IMG/VR virus record: IMGVR_UViG_3300017917_003143
Coordinates: 128,095-192,094 of that record
Source: a virus
DNA: 64,000 bases
Strand: one strand, 5' to 3'
Part shown: piece by piece, positions 27,122 through 35,955 of the stretch
How the letters are laid out: every line of letters begins with the position of its first letter
Position numbering within the stretch: the stretch's first letter is position 1
The notes under the pieces: model-generated
Seen by the model: the letters and a program-made list of their open reading frames with translations, nothing else
The model's database searches: none
Told to the model about the DNA's origin: nothing
Program-made: the position numbers and the translations under genes

Positions 27122-28307
27122 ACTATACTACATGGGCCTTGAGTCATACGAGGCTCGTTATACACTACAACTCACAGAATGGAATCGACGTGTTTTTGAC
27201 CGCCGTGGCCTAGATGTTGTGTATGTGCCTGGATCAACTATTGACAATACCAAGAGTATTTCAGTAGGTCAGGTTTTAGACGCACACGGTCGCAGTTATT
27301 TTGGCATGAGCCAGATGATGAATCTTGTACAGATGATGCGAAATGGAGAGGTCACAAATGAAGATGTCATTTATTTCGAAGATATGTTCCAGCCCGGTAT
27401 CGAGAGCTTACCTTACATTATGGATCAGATCCCTGCAAATGATCGCCCTCGCATTTACGTTCGCTGTCTTGCTCAATCCATTGATCCTGATGATTTCGTA
27501 CATGTATGGGGTATGGCGAAATGGATGGGACTCTACGAACAAATGGTTAACGAGTTTGTTACAGGAGTTCTCGCCACAAACGAAGAGATGGTTGCTCATA
27601 TGCGGATTGCTGGATGGACTGCTCCTATATACAATATTAGTGGTCTAGCATTTGGCAAAGATGAAGTTCTCAGTCGAGTACAACTTCCTACTCCTTTTGA
27701 ACAAAGACCCAAGCGTGTGGGTTTTGCCGCGAGATTCGATCAAGAAAAGCAACCAGGATTCTTCATGGACTTGGTAGAAGAATATCAAAAGGTCTACCCA
27801 GATGTACAGTTTGCTATCTATCAGGGCGGACCATTGCGTTCGAACAATCCTGAATACATCGATCGCGCTCGTCGATTAGAGTCCGAAGGTAAACTTTTGA
27901 TTTTTGAAAATCTAAGCAAGAACGAATACTACCATCATCTGGCACACAACACTCGAGTGTTGTTTAACTGTGCCTTGCAAGACTGGGTTTCAAACACTGT
28001 CAGCGAAGCAGATACCTTGGGCTGTAATGTGCTGTATCCTGCTTATCGTAGTTTCCCAGAAACCTTTGCCAATGATCCTGATCGTTTGTATATTCCTTGG
28101 AGCGAAGACGATGCCTTCAACAAGTTGACAAATCTCTTGCGCACTCCACATCACAACATGGGATTGATTTCTGAATGGAACAATCGAACCATCGATCGTA
28201 TCGTAGATATCATCGAAGGCAATGGTGAACAATGGAATCGTAGCGGTAATCGTTACAGAGATCACGTTCCATACGCCAAATACCCAGTGGTCAAGATTGA
28301 AGAATGA
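27114..28307 (+). CDS. GT-B-type glycosyltransferase
   Basis: About 397 residues from the GTG at 27114, overlapping the upstream gene end. RVGFAARFDQEKQPGFFMDL, QFAIYQGGPL and NEYYHHLAHNTRVLFNCALQ are the C-terminal nucleotide-sugar half of GT-B enzymes, and DWVSNTVSEADTLGCNVLYP has the donor-binding Glu. It probably transfers a sugar from an NDP-sugar. It starts a run with GalE-like and DegT-like genes and overlaps GalE by ATGA. Confidence 0.75.
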   Translation: MRKLYYMGLESYEARYTLQLTEWNRRVFDRRGLDVVYVPGSTIDNTKSISVGQVLDAHGRSYFGMSQMMNLVQMMRNGEVTNEDVIYFEDMFQPGIESLPYIMDQIPANDRPRIYVRCLAQSIDPDDFVHVWGMAKWMGLYEQMVNEFVTGVLATNEEMVAHMRIAGWTAPIYNISGLAFGKDEVLSRVQLPTPFEQRPKRVGFAARFDQEKQPGFFMDLVEEYQKVYPDVQFAIYQGGPLRSNNPEYIDRARRLESEGKLLIFENLSKNEYYHHLAHNTRVLFNCALQDWVSNTVSEADTLGCNVLYPAYRSFPETFANDPDRLYIPWSEDDAFNKLTNLLRTPHHNMGLISEWNNRTIDRIVDIIEGNGEQWNRSGNRYRDHVPYAKYPVVKIEE

Positions 28308-29257
28308 GTAGAATAATTGTAACAGGCGCAGGTGGATACATCGGAGGCCAGACAGTATTGAAACTGTTAGATCAAGGTCATAGTGTATATGCAGTTGATC
28401 AAACACTTCCGCCACCTCATCTAATGGACGTCGGATGCAAATGGCTCACAGGTGACTTTGCCGGAGAAGTATTTTTAAGCTCTATCAAAAGTTTCAATCC
28501 AGAAGCCATCATCCATTGCGCCGGGACCAGTCTAGTAGGCCCTAGTGTAACCAATCCAATGTTGTACTATGACAATAACTTTGTCAAAACTAAAACAATG
28601 TTGGATTACTTGATCCAAAACAAACTCACTGACATTCGTGTGATTTTTAGTTCTTCAGCGGCTACATATGGAGAACCGATAATGACTCCGTGCCAAGAAG
28701 AAGATCCAGCATTGCCGATCAGTCCTTATGGTGAAAGCAAACTCATGATCGAAATGATGATGAAAGCCTACGCCAATGCTTACGACTTGGATTTTGTTGC
28801 CTTCCGTTACTTCAATGCTTGCGGTGCTGATAGCCAAGCTCGTCATGGGCAAGCACCAGGTGCCACGCATATCATTGCTCGGGTACTTGAAAGTATTAGA
28901 GACGGCAAAGATTTTACTTTGTATGGCGATAACTATCCCACTCCTGATGGAACATGTATAAGAGATTACATACACGTGGAAGACATCGCTAATGCACACA
29001 TCATGGCGATAAACTCGTCCGTTCCTGCAGGTGTTTATAACCTTGGCACGAATCAAGGCGCCAGCAATCGAGAAATCATTGCCATGTCTGAAAAAGTAAC
29101 AGGACAACAGGTTGATCTTGCAGTGGGTCCTATCCGTGCTGGAGATCCTGCTGTGCTCACTGCGTCAGCTGAACGATTTAACTCTATCAGTGGGTGGGCA
29201 CCACAGTTTAATCTCGAAGACATGGTCCGACATGCCTGGACTTGGTATGTTCGATAA
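28304..29257 (+). CDS. galE: NAD-dependent sugar epimerase (UDP-glucose 4-epimerase-like)
   Basis: The protein has 317 residues. VTGAGGYIGGQTVLKLLDQG is the Rossmann NAD site, FSSSAATYGEP gives the Ser/Thr, and SPYGESKLMIE the catalytic Tyr and Lys (YxxxK). FRYFNACGAD and DGTCIRDYIHVEDIA are the GalE sugar-binding signatures. It should interconvert UDP-hexose 4-epimers and feed the glycosyltransferases either side. Confidence 0.9.
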   Translation: MSRIIVTGAGGYIGGQTVLKLLDQGHSVYAVDQTLPPPHLMDVGCKWLTGDFAGEVFLSSIKSFNPEAIIHCAGTSLVGPSVTNPMLYYDNNFVKTKTMLDYLIQNKLTDIRVIFSSSAATYGEPIMTPCQEEDPALPISPYGESKLMIEMMMKAYANAYDLDFVAFRYFNACGADSQARHGQAPGATHIIARVLESIRDGKDFTLYGDNYPTPDGTCIRDYIHVEDIANAHIMAINSSVPAGVYNLGTNQGASNREIIAMSEKVTGQQVDLAVGPIRAGDPAVLTASAERFNSISGWAPQFNLEDMVRHAWTWYVR

Positions 29258-29825
29258 GATACTAAAGTTTGAAAATGAGTTGGCAGAGTACACAGGTGCT
29301 CCCTATGCCATCATGACTGACTGCTGTACACATGCCATCGAACTGTGTTTGCGGCATGACAAGATCAGAGAATGCCAGTTCACTGCTTATACATATCTTT
29401 CAATACCCATGCTCATGCACAAGTTGGGCATAGAGTATCAATTGATAGATCAGACTTGGACTGGCGAATATCATTTTATCAATACCAGAGTCTGGGATAG
29501 TGCTCGCAGATTAGAAAGAGGAATGTATCGCCCTGGATCCATGCAGTGCTTGAGCTTTGGTTACGGAAAACCCCTGGAGATTGGCCGTGGCGGAGCGATA
29601 TTGTTGGATGATCAACGAGCTTACGAAATCATGATAAAGCAACGCTATGATGGGCGAGACTTGTCTATCATGCCCTGGCAAGATCAGCGAGAATTCAGTG
29701 TTGGATATCATTACAAACCCACCATCGAAGAAGCCGTGCGAGGTTCAGAATTATTGCCTCTGGTCAATGAGGAACCTAAATATGTACAGTACCCAGACTG
29801 TAGAAATTTTATAATTAAGGATTAA
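29247..29825 (+). CDS. Partial DegT/DnrJ-type aminotransferase-like protein
   Basis: The protein has 192 residues from the ATG at 29247, overlapping GalE by 11 bases. ENELAEYTGAPYAIMTDCCTHAIELC matches the N-terminal PLP region, split by the usual variations, and MQCLSFGYGKPLEIGRGG keeps the catalytic-lysine segment. About half the usual family length (370-400), lacking the C-terminal domain. It may be a minimal phage version or a degraded gene. Sugar amination is the natural family role. Confidence 0.7.
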   Translation: MFDKILKFENELAEYTGAPYAIMTDCCTHAIELCLRHDKIRECQFTAYTYLSIPMLMHKLGIEYQLIDQTWTGEYHFINTRVWDSARRLERGMYRPGSMQCLSFGYGKPLEIGRGGAILLDDQRAYEIMIKQRYDGRDLSIMPWQDQREFSVGYHYKPTIEEAVRGSELLPLVNEEPKYVQYPDCRNFIIKD

Positions 29826-29827
29826 AA

Positions 29828-30370
29828 ATGTTTAACGCGGTTCATCTCGATTTTGATTTTAAACCCCTGCTCGATGCTGACTATTCAGTACACATGGGCA
29901 GTTGTATCAAGCACCAGGTCTACGAACTAACTGATATACACGAAAAGTATGGCGGTTTTCCTGACAGCTATAATATACACAATACCAAGATACACCAACT
30001 ATGGTGGGACAAGACACAGGTGGATTACGACGAGCTTGGCCGACAGCTGGGCATGGAAGTGATCACAGTGTCAACCATCAAGCAACCACCAGGGTGCGTG
30101 GTTCCGTTCCATAGAGATACCTTTTTCCAGATCGGCAAACAATACCCAGATCGTACTGAAACCAAAGTCCGAGCCAACATCTATATGGAAGACTATCGCA
30201 TGGGACAGTTTATACAGTACGAGCTCAATGGTAAATTTGAAACCAGTACCAATTGGAAAGCTGGCGATGGATTCATATGGGGTAGTGATGTACTACATGT
30301 GAGTTCAAACGCTGGATTTCAGGACAAGTACACCATGCAGGTTTCTGGATTTCTATTGACAACGGCCTAA
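29828..30370 (+). CDS. 2OG-Fe(II) oxygenase-like protein (paralogue of 8642-9199)
   Basis: The protein has 180 residues. CVVPFHRDTFFQIGKQYPDR gives H-x-D; SDVLHVSSNAGFQDKYTMQV gives the distal His. Alignment to the 8642 protein by eye runs through the whole C-terminal half (EDYRMGQFIQYE against EDWKLGHFVQLE). Unlike that gene it ends in TAA. Substrate unknown; its place among sugar genes suggests a hydroxylated sugar or lipid intermediate, which is inference. Confidence 0.7.
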   Translation: MFNAVHLDFDFKPLLDADYSVHMGSCIKHQVYELTDIHEKYGGFPDSYNIHNTKIHQLWWDKTQVDYDELGRQLGMEVITVSTIKQPPGCVVPFHRDTFFQIGKQYPDRTETKVRANIYMEDYRMGQFIQYELNGKFETSTNWKAGDGFIWGSDVLHVSSNAGFQDKYTMQVSGFLLTTA

Positions 30371-30373
30371 ATA
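30368..30373 (+). promoter_or_regulatory. Candidate late promoter (TAAATA)
   Basis: CCTAAATAAAC overlaps the stop codon of the oxygenase and lies 54 bases upstream of folE. Confidence 0.35.
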
Positions 30374-30427
30374 AACTTTACAATAGCAACAAGACTGGTC
30401 ATCCTCGACCCTAACTCGGAGAAAAAA

Positions 30428-31261
30428 TTGACAACATTTACATCAGAAGATCTAGAAAATTCTAAAAAATTAGTAGCAGAAGCACCATACCATCCCGGCT
30501 ATGAAGATGCAGTGATAGACAATGTCCTTGTCGGAGCAGAGCAACAAGGCGATGACGACAAAAATTATCAAGAAGCCTATCTCGGTGATGCTATCCGTTT
30601 CAAGATGAAGCGTGATCGCAAACGTTTCTGGGCAGGAGACAACATCAGCGACTATGTCAGCGAAGAAGATAAAAAAATCTTGATCGACGAAGCCGCAGAG
30701 GCGTTTGAACTGGTTCTTGATCGTTTGCTGATCGATCGTGAAAACGACCCCAACTCCAAAGGCACAGCACGACGCTTGGCCAAGATGTACTTCAATGAAA
30801 TAATGGCAGGACGTTATGACCCAGCACCCAGTGCCACAGCATTTCCAAATGATTCGGAGGACCGTTACGAAGGTATGTTGGTTGTCCGTAGTGAGCTTCG
30901 CAGTATGTGTAGCCATCATCACCAGCCCGTTAGTGGTGTTGCTTATATTGGTATTATTGCCGCTCATAAACTTATCGGTCTATCAAAGTACACACGCATC
31001 GCACAGTGGTGTGCCCGACGTGGTACTCTCCAGGAGGAACTTGCTAATGATATTTGCAGGGAAATCAGCAAAGCAACCGACAGTCAAAACGTAGGGGTGT
31101 ATATCCAAGCAATACATGGTTGCTGTGAGAATCGTGGTATCATGGCACACTCAAGTCTTACACAGACCACTGTGCTCACAGGAGTATTCAAAACAGATCC
31201 TGCTGTGAAAAAAGAGTTCATGGATAATATCAAACTGCAACAAGAGTTTGCACCACGATGA
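30428..31261 (+). CDS. folE: GTP cyclohydrolase I
   Basis: The protein has 277 residues from a TTG with a CGGAG site upstream. KGTARRLAKMYFNEIMAGRY, RSMCSHHHQPVSGVAYIGII (zinc Cys and His) and IHGCCENRGIMA (second zinc Cys) are the FolE signatures. It turns GTP into dihydroneopterin triphosphate, the first step to 7-deazaguanines as well as folate. With queD (34.5 kb) and queE (40.6 kb) it makes CDG, fitting the DpdA-like gene. The N-terminal 80 residues are an extension over the core. Confidence 0.92.
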   Translation: MTTFTSEDLENSKKLVAEAPYHPGYEDAVIDNVLVGAEQQGDDDKNYQEAYLGDAIRFKMKRDRKRFWAGDNISDYVSEEDKKILIDEAAEAFELVLDRLLIDRENDPNSKGTARRLAKMYFNEIMAGRYDPAPSATAFPNDSEDRYEGMLVVRSELRSMCSHHHQPVSGVAYIGIIAAHKLIGLSKYTRIAQWCARRGTLQEELANDICREISKATDSQNVGVYIQAIHGCCENRGIMAHSSLTQTTVLTGVFKTDPAVKKEFMDNIKLQQEFAPR

Positions 31262-31932
31262 CATATTGTCTGAGTCCAATGACCACAAAAGAAATTAGCA
31301 CCCTGGTTGGTGCTAATTTTGTTTCTACTTTCCAAACAGAGATGGATGCTGTGTTGGCACCACTGAGAAAATATATTGCGTTGGGCCGACCGTTGAGCTT
31401 AGGCAAAGAACTTTGGGAATACGCAGTAAGCGATAGTATACCCGGTGCTGTTTGGAATGGTGCAGGACACAGTCTCATCGATGTTAAAATTGGATCAGAC
31501 ATTGGCATCGACGTTAAAAGTGTGAGCAAACAAGAAAAGTCAAAATTGACCACTGAAGCCAGCATATTCCAAAATTTTAATCAAGATGCCAAGACACATT
31601 TTTCTAACAAGAATACCCAAGGTGTTTGGGACATACATGTCCAGGGGTGGCTTGATAAAATATCCACGATCAAAAAATACTATATGCTAGGCATTATTCG
31701 AGACAAAGCCACATTGGATTGTTGTCTCTGTGGATTTAAAGTAGTCAGTACTTCTGCCATTTTGTCTGAGTGTCAGCATAGATACACAGGGGCTACTATC
31801 AAGTTCCATGATTTGGTAGATCCAGATTTTGCCGATGTACACTACTACAACAGCAAAAGCCGGTTGGAAATCAAATTTAAAAAACGGTGCTGGTCCGATC
31901 CAAATTATCATCTCCCAATTTACCAATTTTGA
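31258..31932 (+). CDS. Possible PD-(D/E)xK nuclease
   Basis: The protein has 224 residues. GHSLIDVKIGSDIGIDVKSV has Asp and Asp-x-Lys spacing like restriction-type nucleases, followed by a basic helix (SKQEKSKLTTEASIF). A zinc-like CCLCGF appears later. The call is from motif spacing only. It overlaps folE by ATGA. Confidence 0.45.
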   Translation: MTYCLSPMTTKEISTLVGANFVSTFQTEMDAVLAPLRKYIALGRPLSLGKELWEYAVSDSIPGAVWNGAGHSLIDVKIGSDIGIDVKSVSKQEKSKLTTEASIFQNFNQDAKTHFSNKNTQGVWDIHVQGWLDKISTIKKYYMLGIIRDKATLDCCLCGFKVVSTSAILSECQHRYTGATIKFHDLVDPDFADVHYYNSKSRLEIKFKKRCWSDPNYHLPIYQF

Positions 31933-31948
31933 TTTGGACAGTTAGAAT

Positions 31949-31977
31949 TTGACTTATAATCGGTTTTCACGTATTAT
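31949..31977 (+). promoter_or_regulatory. sigma70-type promoter of the subtilase gene
   Basis: TTGACT, 17-base spacer, TATTAT, ending 29 bases before the ATG at 32007, with GGAG as ribosome site. Confidence 0.7.
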
Positions 31978-32006
31978 ATTAAAAGTCATATCGTCTTGGA
32001 GAAACT

Positions 32007-33911
32007 ATGCGTAAAACCATTTTGGCTGTCATTGCAATGGCCGCCTTTCCGGTTTATAGCCAAACACCACAGTCCTTTTTAGATATAGAAACCAATAGGA
32101 CTTCGGCCGCGGCTGTGGGTGCCAATTGGGCTTGGAGCCGTGGATATACCGGCAAGGGTGCCACTATCTTGATCATGGACTCGGGTATCGATGTCAACAA
32201 TCGAGAGTTTGCAGGGCGTATCAAATATTCCATTGACTATACTGCAACAGGATTACAAGACAAAGTAGGACACGGTACCCATGTGGCCGGTATTGCGGCC
32301 GCAGCCAACAATGGATTGGGCACACAAGGTATCGCATATGATGCCAACATCGCAGTGGCCAAGATAACCAATACCAGTTCCGTGAGCATGCAATCAGCGC
32401 AGAGAGCATTGGTCTGGGCCGGACAGTACAGTGATATAGTAGTAGCCAATCTTTCTGCCAACGTCAACTATAGCACCGCATATCTATCAGCCATGCGCCA
32501 AGTGGCACCAGGCATGTTTGTCAACACAGACAGGATCTATGGCGGTAAAAATTATTACAATCTTGAAAATCCAGGCTCGTGGAAGCTACCAGCCGAAATG
32601 GTTCTCACGGTGTCTGCTGGTAACAGCCGAGCTGGATTTGTACAAAGTCCGGCAGTATTCGCCACAGCAACAGATGCCTCAGGTAACTTGGTCTTGGGCG
32701 GTCGCATGTTGGTAGTAGGCAACTGGAACACCAGCCTCAATGTAGTAGAAGGTGCCCAGGCAGGGCATATATGTAAAGACTTTGTCAACAACACTTGCCA
32801 AGATCGTTATCGTACCAGTGATTTTTATATCCTAGCACCAGGATCTGGTATCGTCAGCACTGGTATCGGAGATACCACCCGTACTATGAGTGGTACCAGC
32901 CAAGCCGCGCCTACTGTGGCCGGAGCAGTGGCGGTGATCAATCAAATGTGGCCTTATATGAAAGGTGAGCAGATCGCACAGTTATTGCTCAAGACTGCCA
33001 ACAAAAATCTTCCTGGATATCGTGTTGAAGTCATGGGACAAGGTCTTTTAGATCTTAACAGAGCAACTCAACCCATAGGCAACCTAGGTATCTCAACTAC
33101 AGGACGCACTGGTCCTGCTAGACCCATCACAGGATCGATCAGTGTGGCTAATGTGGGTGCTGTAGCTGGTAAATTAAGCTCAGTCACTGTGGTCGATGAA
33201 TTCCAGAGAGATTACCGCGTAGACATCAGCAGTATGGCCACTAAAAACATGTGGACGCAGTCAGCGTTCCTACTTGATGCCGCTCCAGGACAAAGCTGGT
33301 CAAGTCGTTGGACCGGAGTTCCAGTGGCATCAAACATGGGTGTATATGGTCAAACATTAGGAAACAATTCTACAGTGACTATTGACACAAGGCATCTCAA
33401 CCCTACTGCACAGTTCAGTCATCAAGTCACTGTGACCAACACAGAAGTCAATCCATTTATACAATTTTCAGGCATGTGGGGCACTGTGCAAGGGGCGACT
33501 ACATTTGAATACTCTACAATGTATCGTCCCAAACCCGAAGGGTGGTATGGTCAGATGGGAGTTATGCAAACTTCCACCCGATATCAACCAGGCATGATCG
33601 AACGGGTAGATCCAATTTACAGCGTTCACGCCATGGCCGGTTACCAGATACAAGGTTGGAACCTATTTGGCGGAATCAAACCCACAGTGATCCACGGAAA
33701 TATAACCATGCGATTACCGGGCGATGTTGACAGTGATGGCAATTTACAGTATAATACTACAAAAGTAAGTCTGGCAGGTGCCCGACCAGTGAGTTACATT
33801 GGTACCGGTTGGCAACATCAGTGGCGAGGCGGTCATGGATTTGCTTTCCGTACCATGCTTGCCGAAGACAAATCTAACATGACCCGGGTCAACTATACAT
33901 ATAGGTTTTAA
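32007..33911 (+). CDS. Exported subtilisin-like serine protease (S8)
   Basis: The protein has 634 residues. A Sec signal peptide (MRKTILAVIAMAAFPVYS) probably cuts after residue 18. Catalytic triad: D58 in LIMDSGIDV, H89 in GHGTHVAG, S298 in SGTSQAAP, so it should be active. The 300-residue C-terminal part is beta-rich and ends NYTYRF with terminal Phe, as in outer-membrane proteins and autotransporters. It has its own host-type promoter. It may act in the periplasm or on the cell surface, for example in receptor loss, superinfection exclusion or nutrient gain. Recent acquisition from a bacterium is possible. Confidence 0.88.
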   Translation: MRKTILAVIAMAAFPVYSQTPQSFLDIETNRTSAAAVGANWAWSRGYTGKGATILIMDSGIDVNNREFAGRIKYSIDYTATGLQDKVGHGTHVAGIAAAANNGLGTQGIAYDANIAVAKITNTSSVSMQSAQRALVWAGQYSDIVVANLSANVNYSTAYLSAMRQVAPGMFVNTDRIYGGKNYYNLENPGSWKLPAEMVLTVSAGNSRAGFVQSPAVFATATDASGNLVLGGRMLVVGNWNTSLNVVEGAQAGHICKDFVNNTCQDRYRTSDFYILAPGSGIVSTGIGDTTRTMSGTSQAAPTVAGAVAVINQMWPYMKGEQIAQLLLKTANKNLPGYRVEVMGQGLLDLNRATQPIGNLGISTTGRTGPARPITGSISVANVGAVAGKLSSVTVVDEFQRDYRVDISSMATKNMWTQSAFLLDAAPGQSWSSRWTGVPVASNMGVYGQTLGNNSTVTIDTRHLNPTAQFSHQVTVTNTEVNPFIQFSGMWGTVQGATTFEYSTMYRPKPEGWYGQMGVMQTSTRYQPGMIERVDPIYSVHAMAGYQIQGWNLFGGIKPTVIHGNITMRLPGDVDSDGNLQYNTTKVSLAGARPVSYIGTGWQHQWRGGHGFAFRTMLAEDKSNMTRVNYTYRF

Positions 33912-33912
33912 T

Positions 33913-34293
33913 ATGACAGCAACACTAAAACAAGCCCAAGAACAAGGCATCGCTCCCTGGGACGATGTTTACTTCGAAGACAAAACACTTTGGATTTTCC
34001 GAGATCGGTATCCAGTGAGCCCAGGGCATTTGCTCTTTGTCCCTAAGATCAACAACGACGATAACATCCTGGACTGTTTCCGGTTGGCTCGTAGATACGG
34101 TGAATGGGCAGTACTCAAAGGCGAAGCTGATGGTTACAATGTTGGAATCAACTCAGGTGAGGCAGGCGGACAGACTGTGATGTATCCGCACGTACACATG
34201 ATTCCTCGACGGCACGGCGACTGTGAAGATCCTGTGGGCGGTGTGCGTAATGTGATCCCAGGACAAGGAAATTATCGTAAATGGAAATCTTGA
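33913..34293 (+). CDS. HIT-family nucleotide hydrolase
   Basis: The protein has 126 residues. GQTVMYPHVHMIPRRHGD holds the histidine triad region (PHVHMIP), and NVGINSGEAGGQ the nucleotide loop. HIT enzymes cleave Ap4A-like dinucleotides or AMP-amine conjugates. The first His of the usual HxHxH is replaced by Tyr/Pro, so two of the three are clear. The DPVGGVRNVIPG tail is phage-typical. Confidence 0.8.
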   Translation: MTATLKQAQEQGIAPWDDVYFEDKTLWIFRDRYPVSPGHLLFVPKINNDDNILDCFRLARRYGEWAVLKGEADGYNVGINSGEAGGQTVMYPHVHMIPRRHGDCEDPVGGVRNVIPGQGNYRKWKS

Positions 34294-34469
34294 CCGCACT
34301 CATGGTTGTGTTATTGGGCTACCAGGTGACCATGCCTGCGGTAGACAATGCCAAATACACATTCACGGTACACAATGGACAAATCATACGCATGAATACT
34401 CAGAACGGTTCGTTCGAACGATGCGACGAAGAGCTGAAATGCACACCAGTAAAAGACAACAATAAATAA
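34281..34469 (+). CDS. Small protein with N-terminal hydrophobic helix
   Basis: Sixty-two residues. MEILTALMVVLLGYQVTMPA is a signal or membrane segment; the rest is polar with two Cys (RCDEELKC) that could form a disulfide outside the cytoplasm. It overlaps the HIT gene by 13 bases. Function unknown. Confidence 0.5.
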   Translation: MEILTALMVVLLGYQVTMPAVDNAKYTFTVHNGQIIRMNTQNGSFERCDEELKCTPVKDNNK

Positions 34470-34540
34470 TGACCTCGACAGCGGCCTTCCTGGCACTTCA
34501 TCCCGCTATACAAATTCTGCAGGCCTATGCTATAATCTAA
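34469..34540 (+). CDS. Possible 23-residue hydrophobic peptide
   Basis: The ATG overlaps the preceding stop (TAATG). MTSTAAFLALHPAIQILQAY plus three residues is hydrophobic enough for a membrane helix. It spans the next gene's promoter and there is no other support. Confidence 0.25.
   Translation: MTSTAAFLALHPAIQILQAYAII
34528..34536 (+). promoter_or_regulatory. Extended -10 promoter of queD
   Basis: TGCTATAAT is an extended -10 with a perfect hexamer, 19 bases before the ATG at 34556. No good -35 is visible. AGGAG provides the ribosome site. Confidence 0.55.
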
Positions 34541-34555
34541 CATAGGAGAATTAAC

Positions 34556-35095
34556 ATGGCAAAATATCTTTCTACAAAAACATATGGCAACGATCGTGGA
34601 CTATCATGCTGTTTCCGCCAATGGCGTTCAACACATAGTCACTGCTCATTGCTACATGGATATTCCATCGGTATCAAACTAATCTTTGAAAGTGAAACAC
34701 TAGACGACCGTAATTGGGTCATGGACTTCGGTGGACTCAAAGCATTCAAAGAATGGAGCGAATACATGTTCGATCACACACTGGTCATTGCTGAAGATGA
34801 TCCTCATCGTGAAATGTTTGAAAAAATGGCCGAGCTTGGTTTACAAGATCAAGGCGGAGTATGTGACATTCGTATTGTGCCAGCTGTAGGTTGTGAAAAG
34901 TTTAGTGAACTGGCTTACAAAACTATGGAAAATATTCTCCGAGCATTCCAAGCAGGCAATTCTTGGTTCCTTGTAGCACAAGATGGAATTACCTTAAAAG
35001 AATTCAATTGCCGTTACCCTGTTGGTCAAGGTGTCAAGTTACGTTCTGTAGAAGTATTCGAACACAACGCAAACTCAGCAGTCTACGAAGGTTAA
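34556..35095 (+). CDS. queD: 6-carboxytetrahydropterin synthase (QueD family)
   Basis: The protein has 179 residues. The N-terminus has STHSHCSLLHGYSIGI: the catalytic Cys (C30) four residues before HG fits the family's C-x2-LHGH, but the second His of HGH is Tyr36, so one zinc ligand differs from textbook QueD. WVMDFGGLKAFKEW and the MFDHTLVI Asp-His pair match the active site. It converts dihydroneopterin triphosphate to CPH4, the second step after folE. Own promoter upstream. Confidence 0.82.
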   Translation: MAKYLSTKTYGNDRGLSCCFRQWRSTHSHCSLLHGYSIGIKLIFESETLDDRNWVMDFGGLKAFKEWSEYMFDHTLVIAEDDPHREMFEKMAELGLQDQGGVCDIRIVPAVGCEKFSELAYKTMENILRAFQAGNSWFLVAQDGITLKEFNCRYPVGQGVKLRSVEVFEHNANSAVYEG

Positions 35096-35097
35096 TC

Positions 35098-35955
35098 ATG
35101 AGCACAACGCCAAAAGTAGGTATCAACAAAATATGGTCTCAACCAGCCACTCATCAAATATCAGTTTTGCTCCCCACTCGGGGCAGGACTGACATGCTGA
35201 AAAGAAGCCTAATGAGTTTGCTTGATTTGGCCAGCGATCCTACCGAGATAGAGTTGATGATGGCGTTTGACAACGATGACAAAGAGTCTCTTGCATGGTG
35301 TCAACAAAACATTTTTCCTGAATTAGAAAAACGTGGAGTTGACGCCATGGTAATCGAGTTTACTCCGTTAGGGTATCTTAGATTGCATGAATATCTCAAT
35401 GCCTTGGCCGGATTGGCCAATGGCGGTTGGTTGATGTTTTGGAACGATGATGCAGTGATGCAAACCCAAGACTGGGATAAAAAAATTACCGAGCACAATG
35501 GAAAGTTCTTGTGTTTGCGTATGCCCACACACAATCAACATCCTTATGCTATCTTTCCTATCGTACCTAGAGACTGGTACTACTTGTTGGGACATCTCAG
35601 CAATCATCAGCTCACTGATGCCACTATCAGCCAAATATCCTATGTGCTGAATATCATGAAAAACATTGATGTCGAAGTTTTGCATGATAGATTTGACATC
35701 ACTGGCAACAACGGTGATACAACATTTAAAAATCGTCCAATGCTGGAAGGGAATCATGAGGATCCTCGAGACTTCAATCATGTGATTTTCCGCAACAAAC
35801 GCATAGCAGATGCCAATCGCATCGCATGGTATCTCGAGCGCATCGGTCAGCCCAGCGAATGGTTTACGGAAGTGATGACAGGAAAAAAAGACCCCTGGGA
35901 ATACATGCTCAGTGAAGAACAAGATCCAAATGGACAAGTAAGAATACATGCTTAA
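35098..35955 (+). CDS. GT-A-type glycosyltransferase-like protein
   Basis: The protein has 285 residues from the ATG at 35098, two bases past the queD stop. ISVLLPTRGRTDMLKRSLMS is the family 2 nucleotide-binding start; GGWLMFWNDDAVM gives the acidic metal motif. Acceptor unknown. The end overlaps the methyltransferase ATG. Confidence 0.7.
   Translation: MSTTPKVGINKIWSQPATHQISVLLPTRGRTDMLKRSLMSLLDLASDPTEIELMMAFDNDDKESLAWCQQNIFPELEKRGVDAMVIEFTPLGYLRLHEYLNALAGLANGGWLMFWNDDAVMQTQDWDKKITEHNGKFLCLRMPTHNQHPYAIFPIVPRDWYYLLGHLSNHQLTDATISQISYVLNIMKNIDVEVLHDRFDITGNNGDTTFKNRPMLEGNHEDPRDFNHVIFRNKRIADANRIAWYLERIGQPSEWFTEVMTGKKDPWEYMLSEEQDPNGQVRIHA

Noticed and set aside
34463-34468. A further TAAATA late element before queD
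   Set aside because: It overlaps the stop of the preceding gene, lies 87 bases from queD, and an extended -10 promoter sits much closer.
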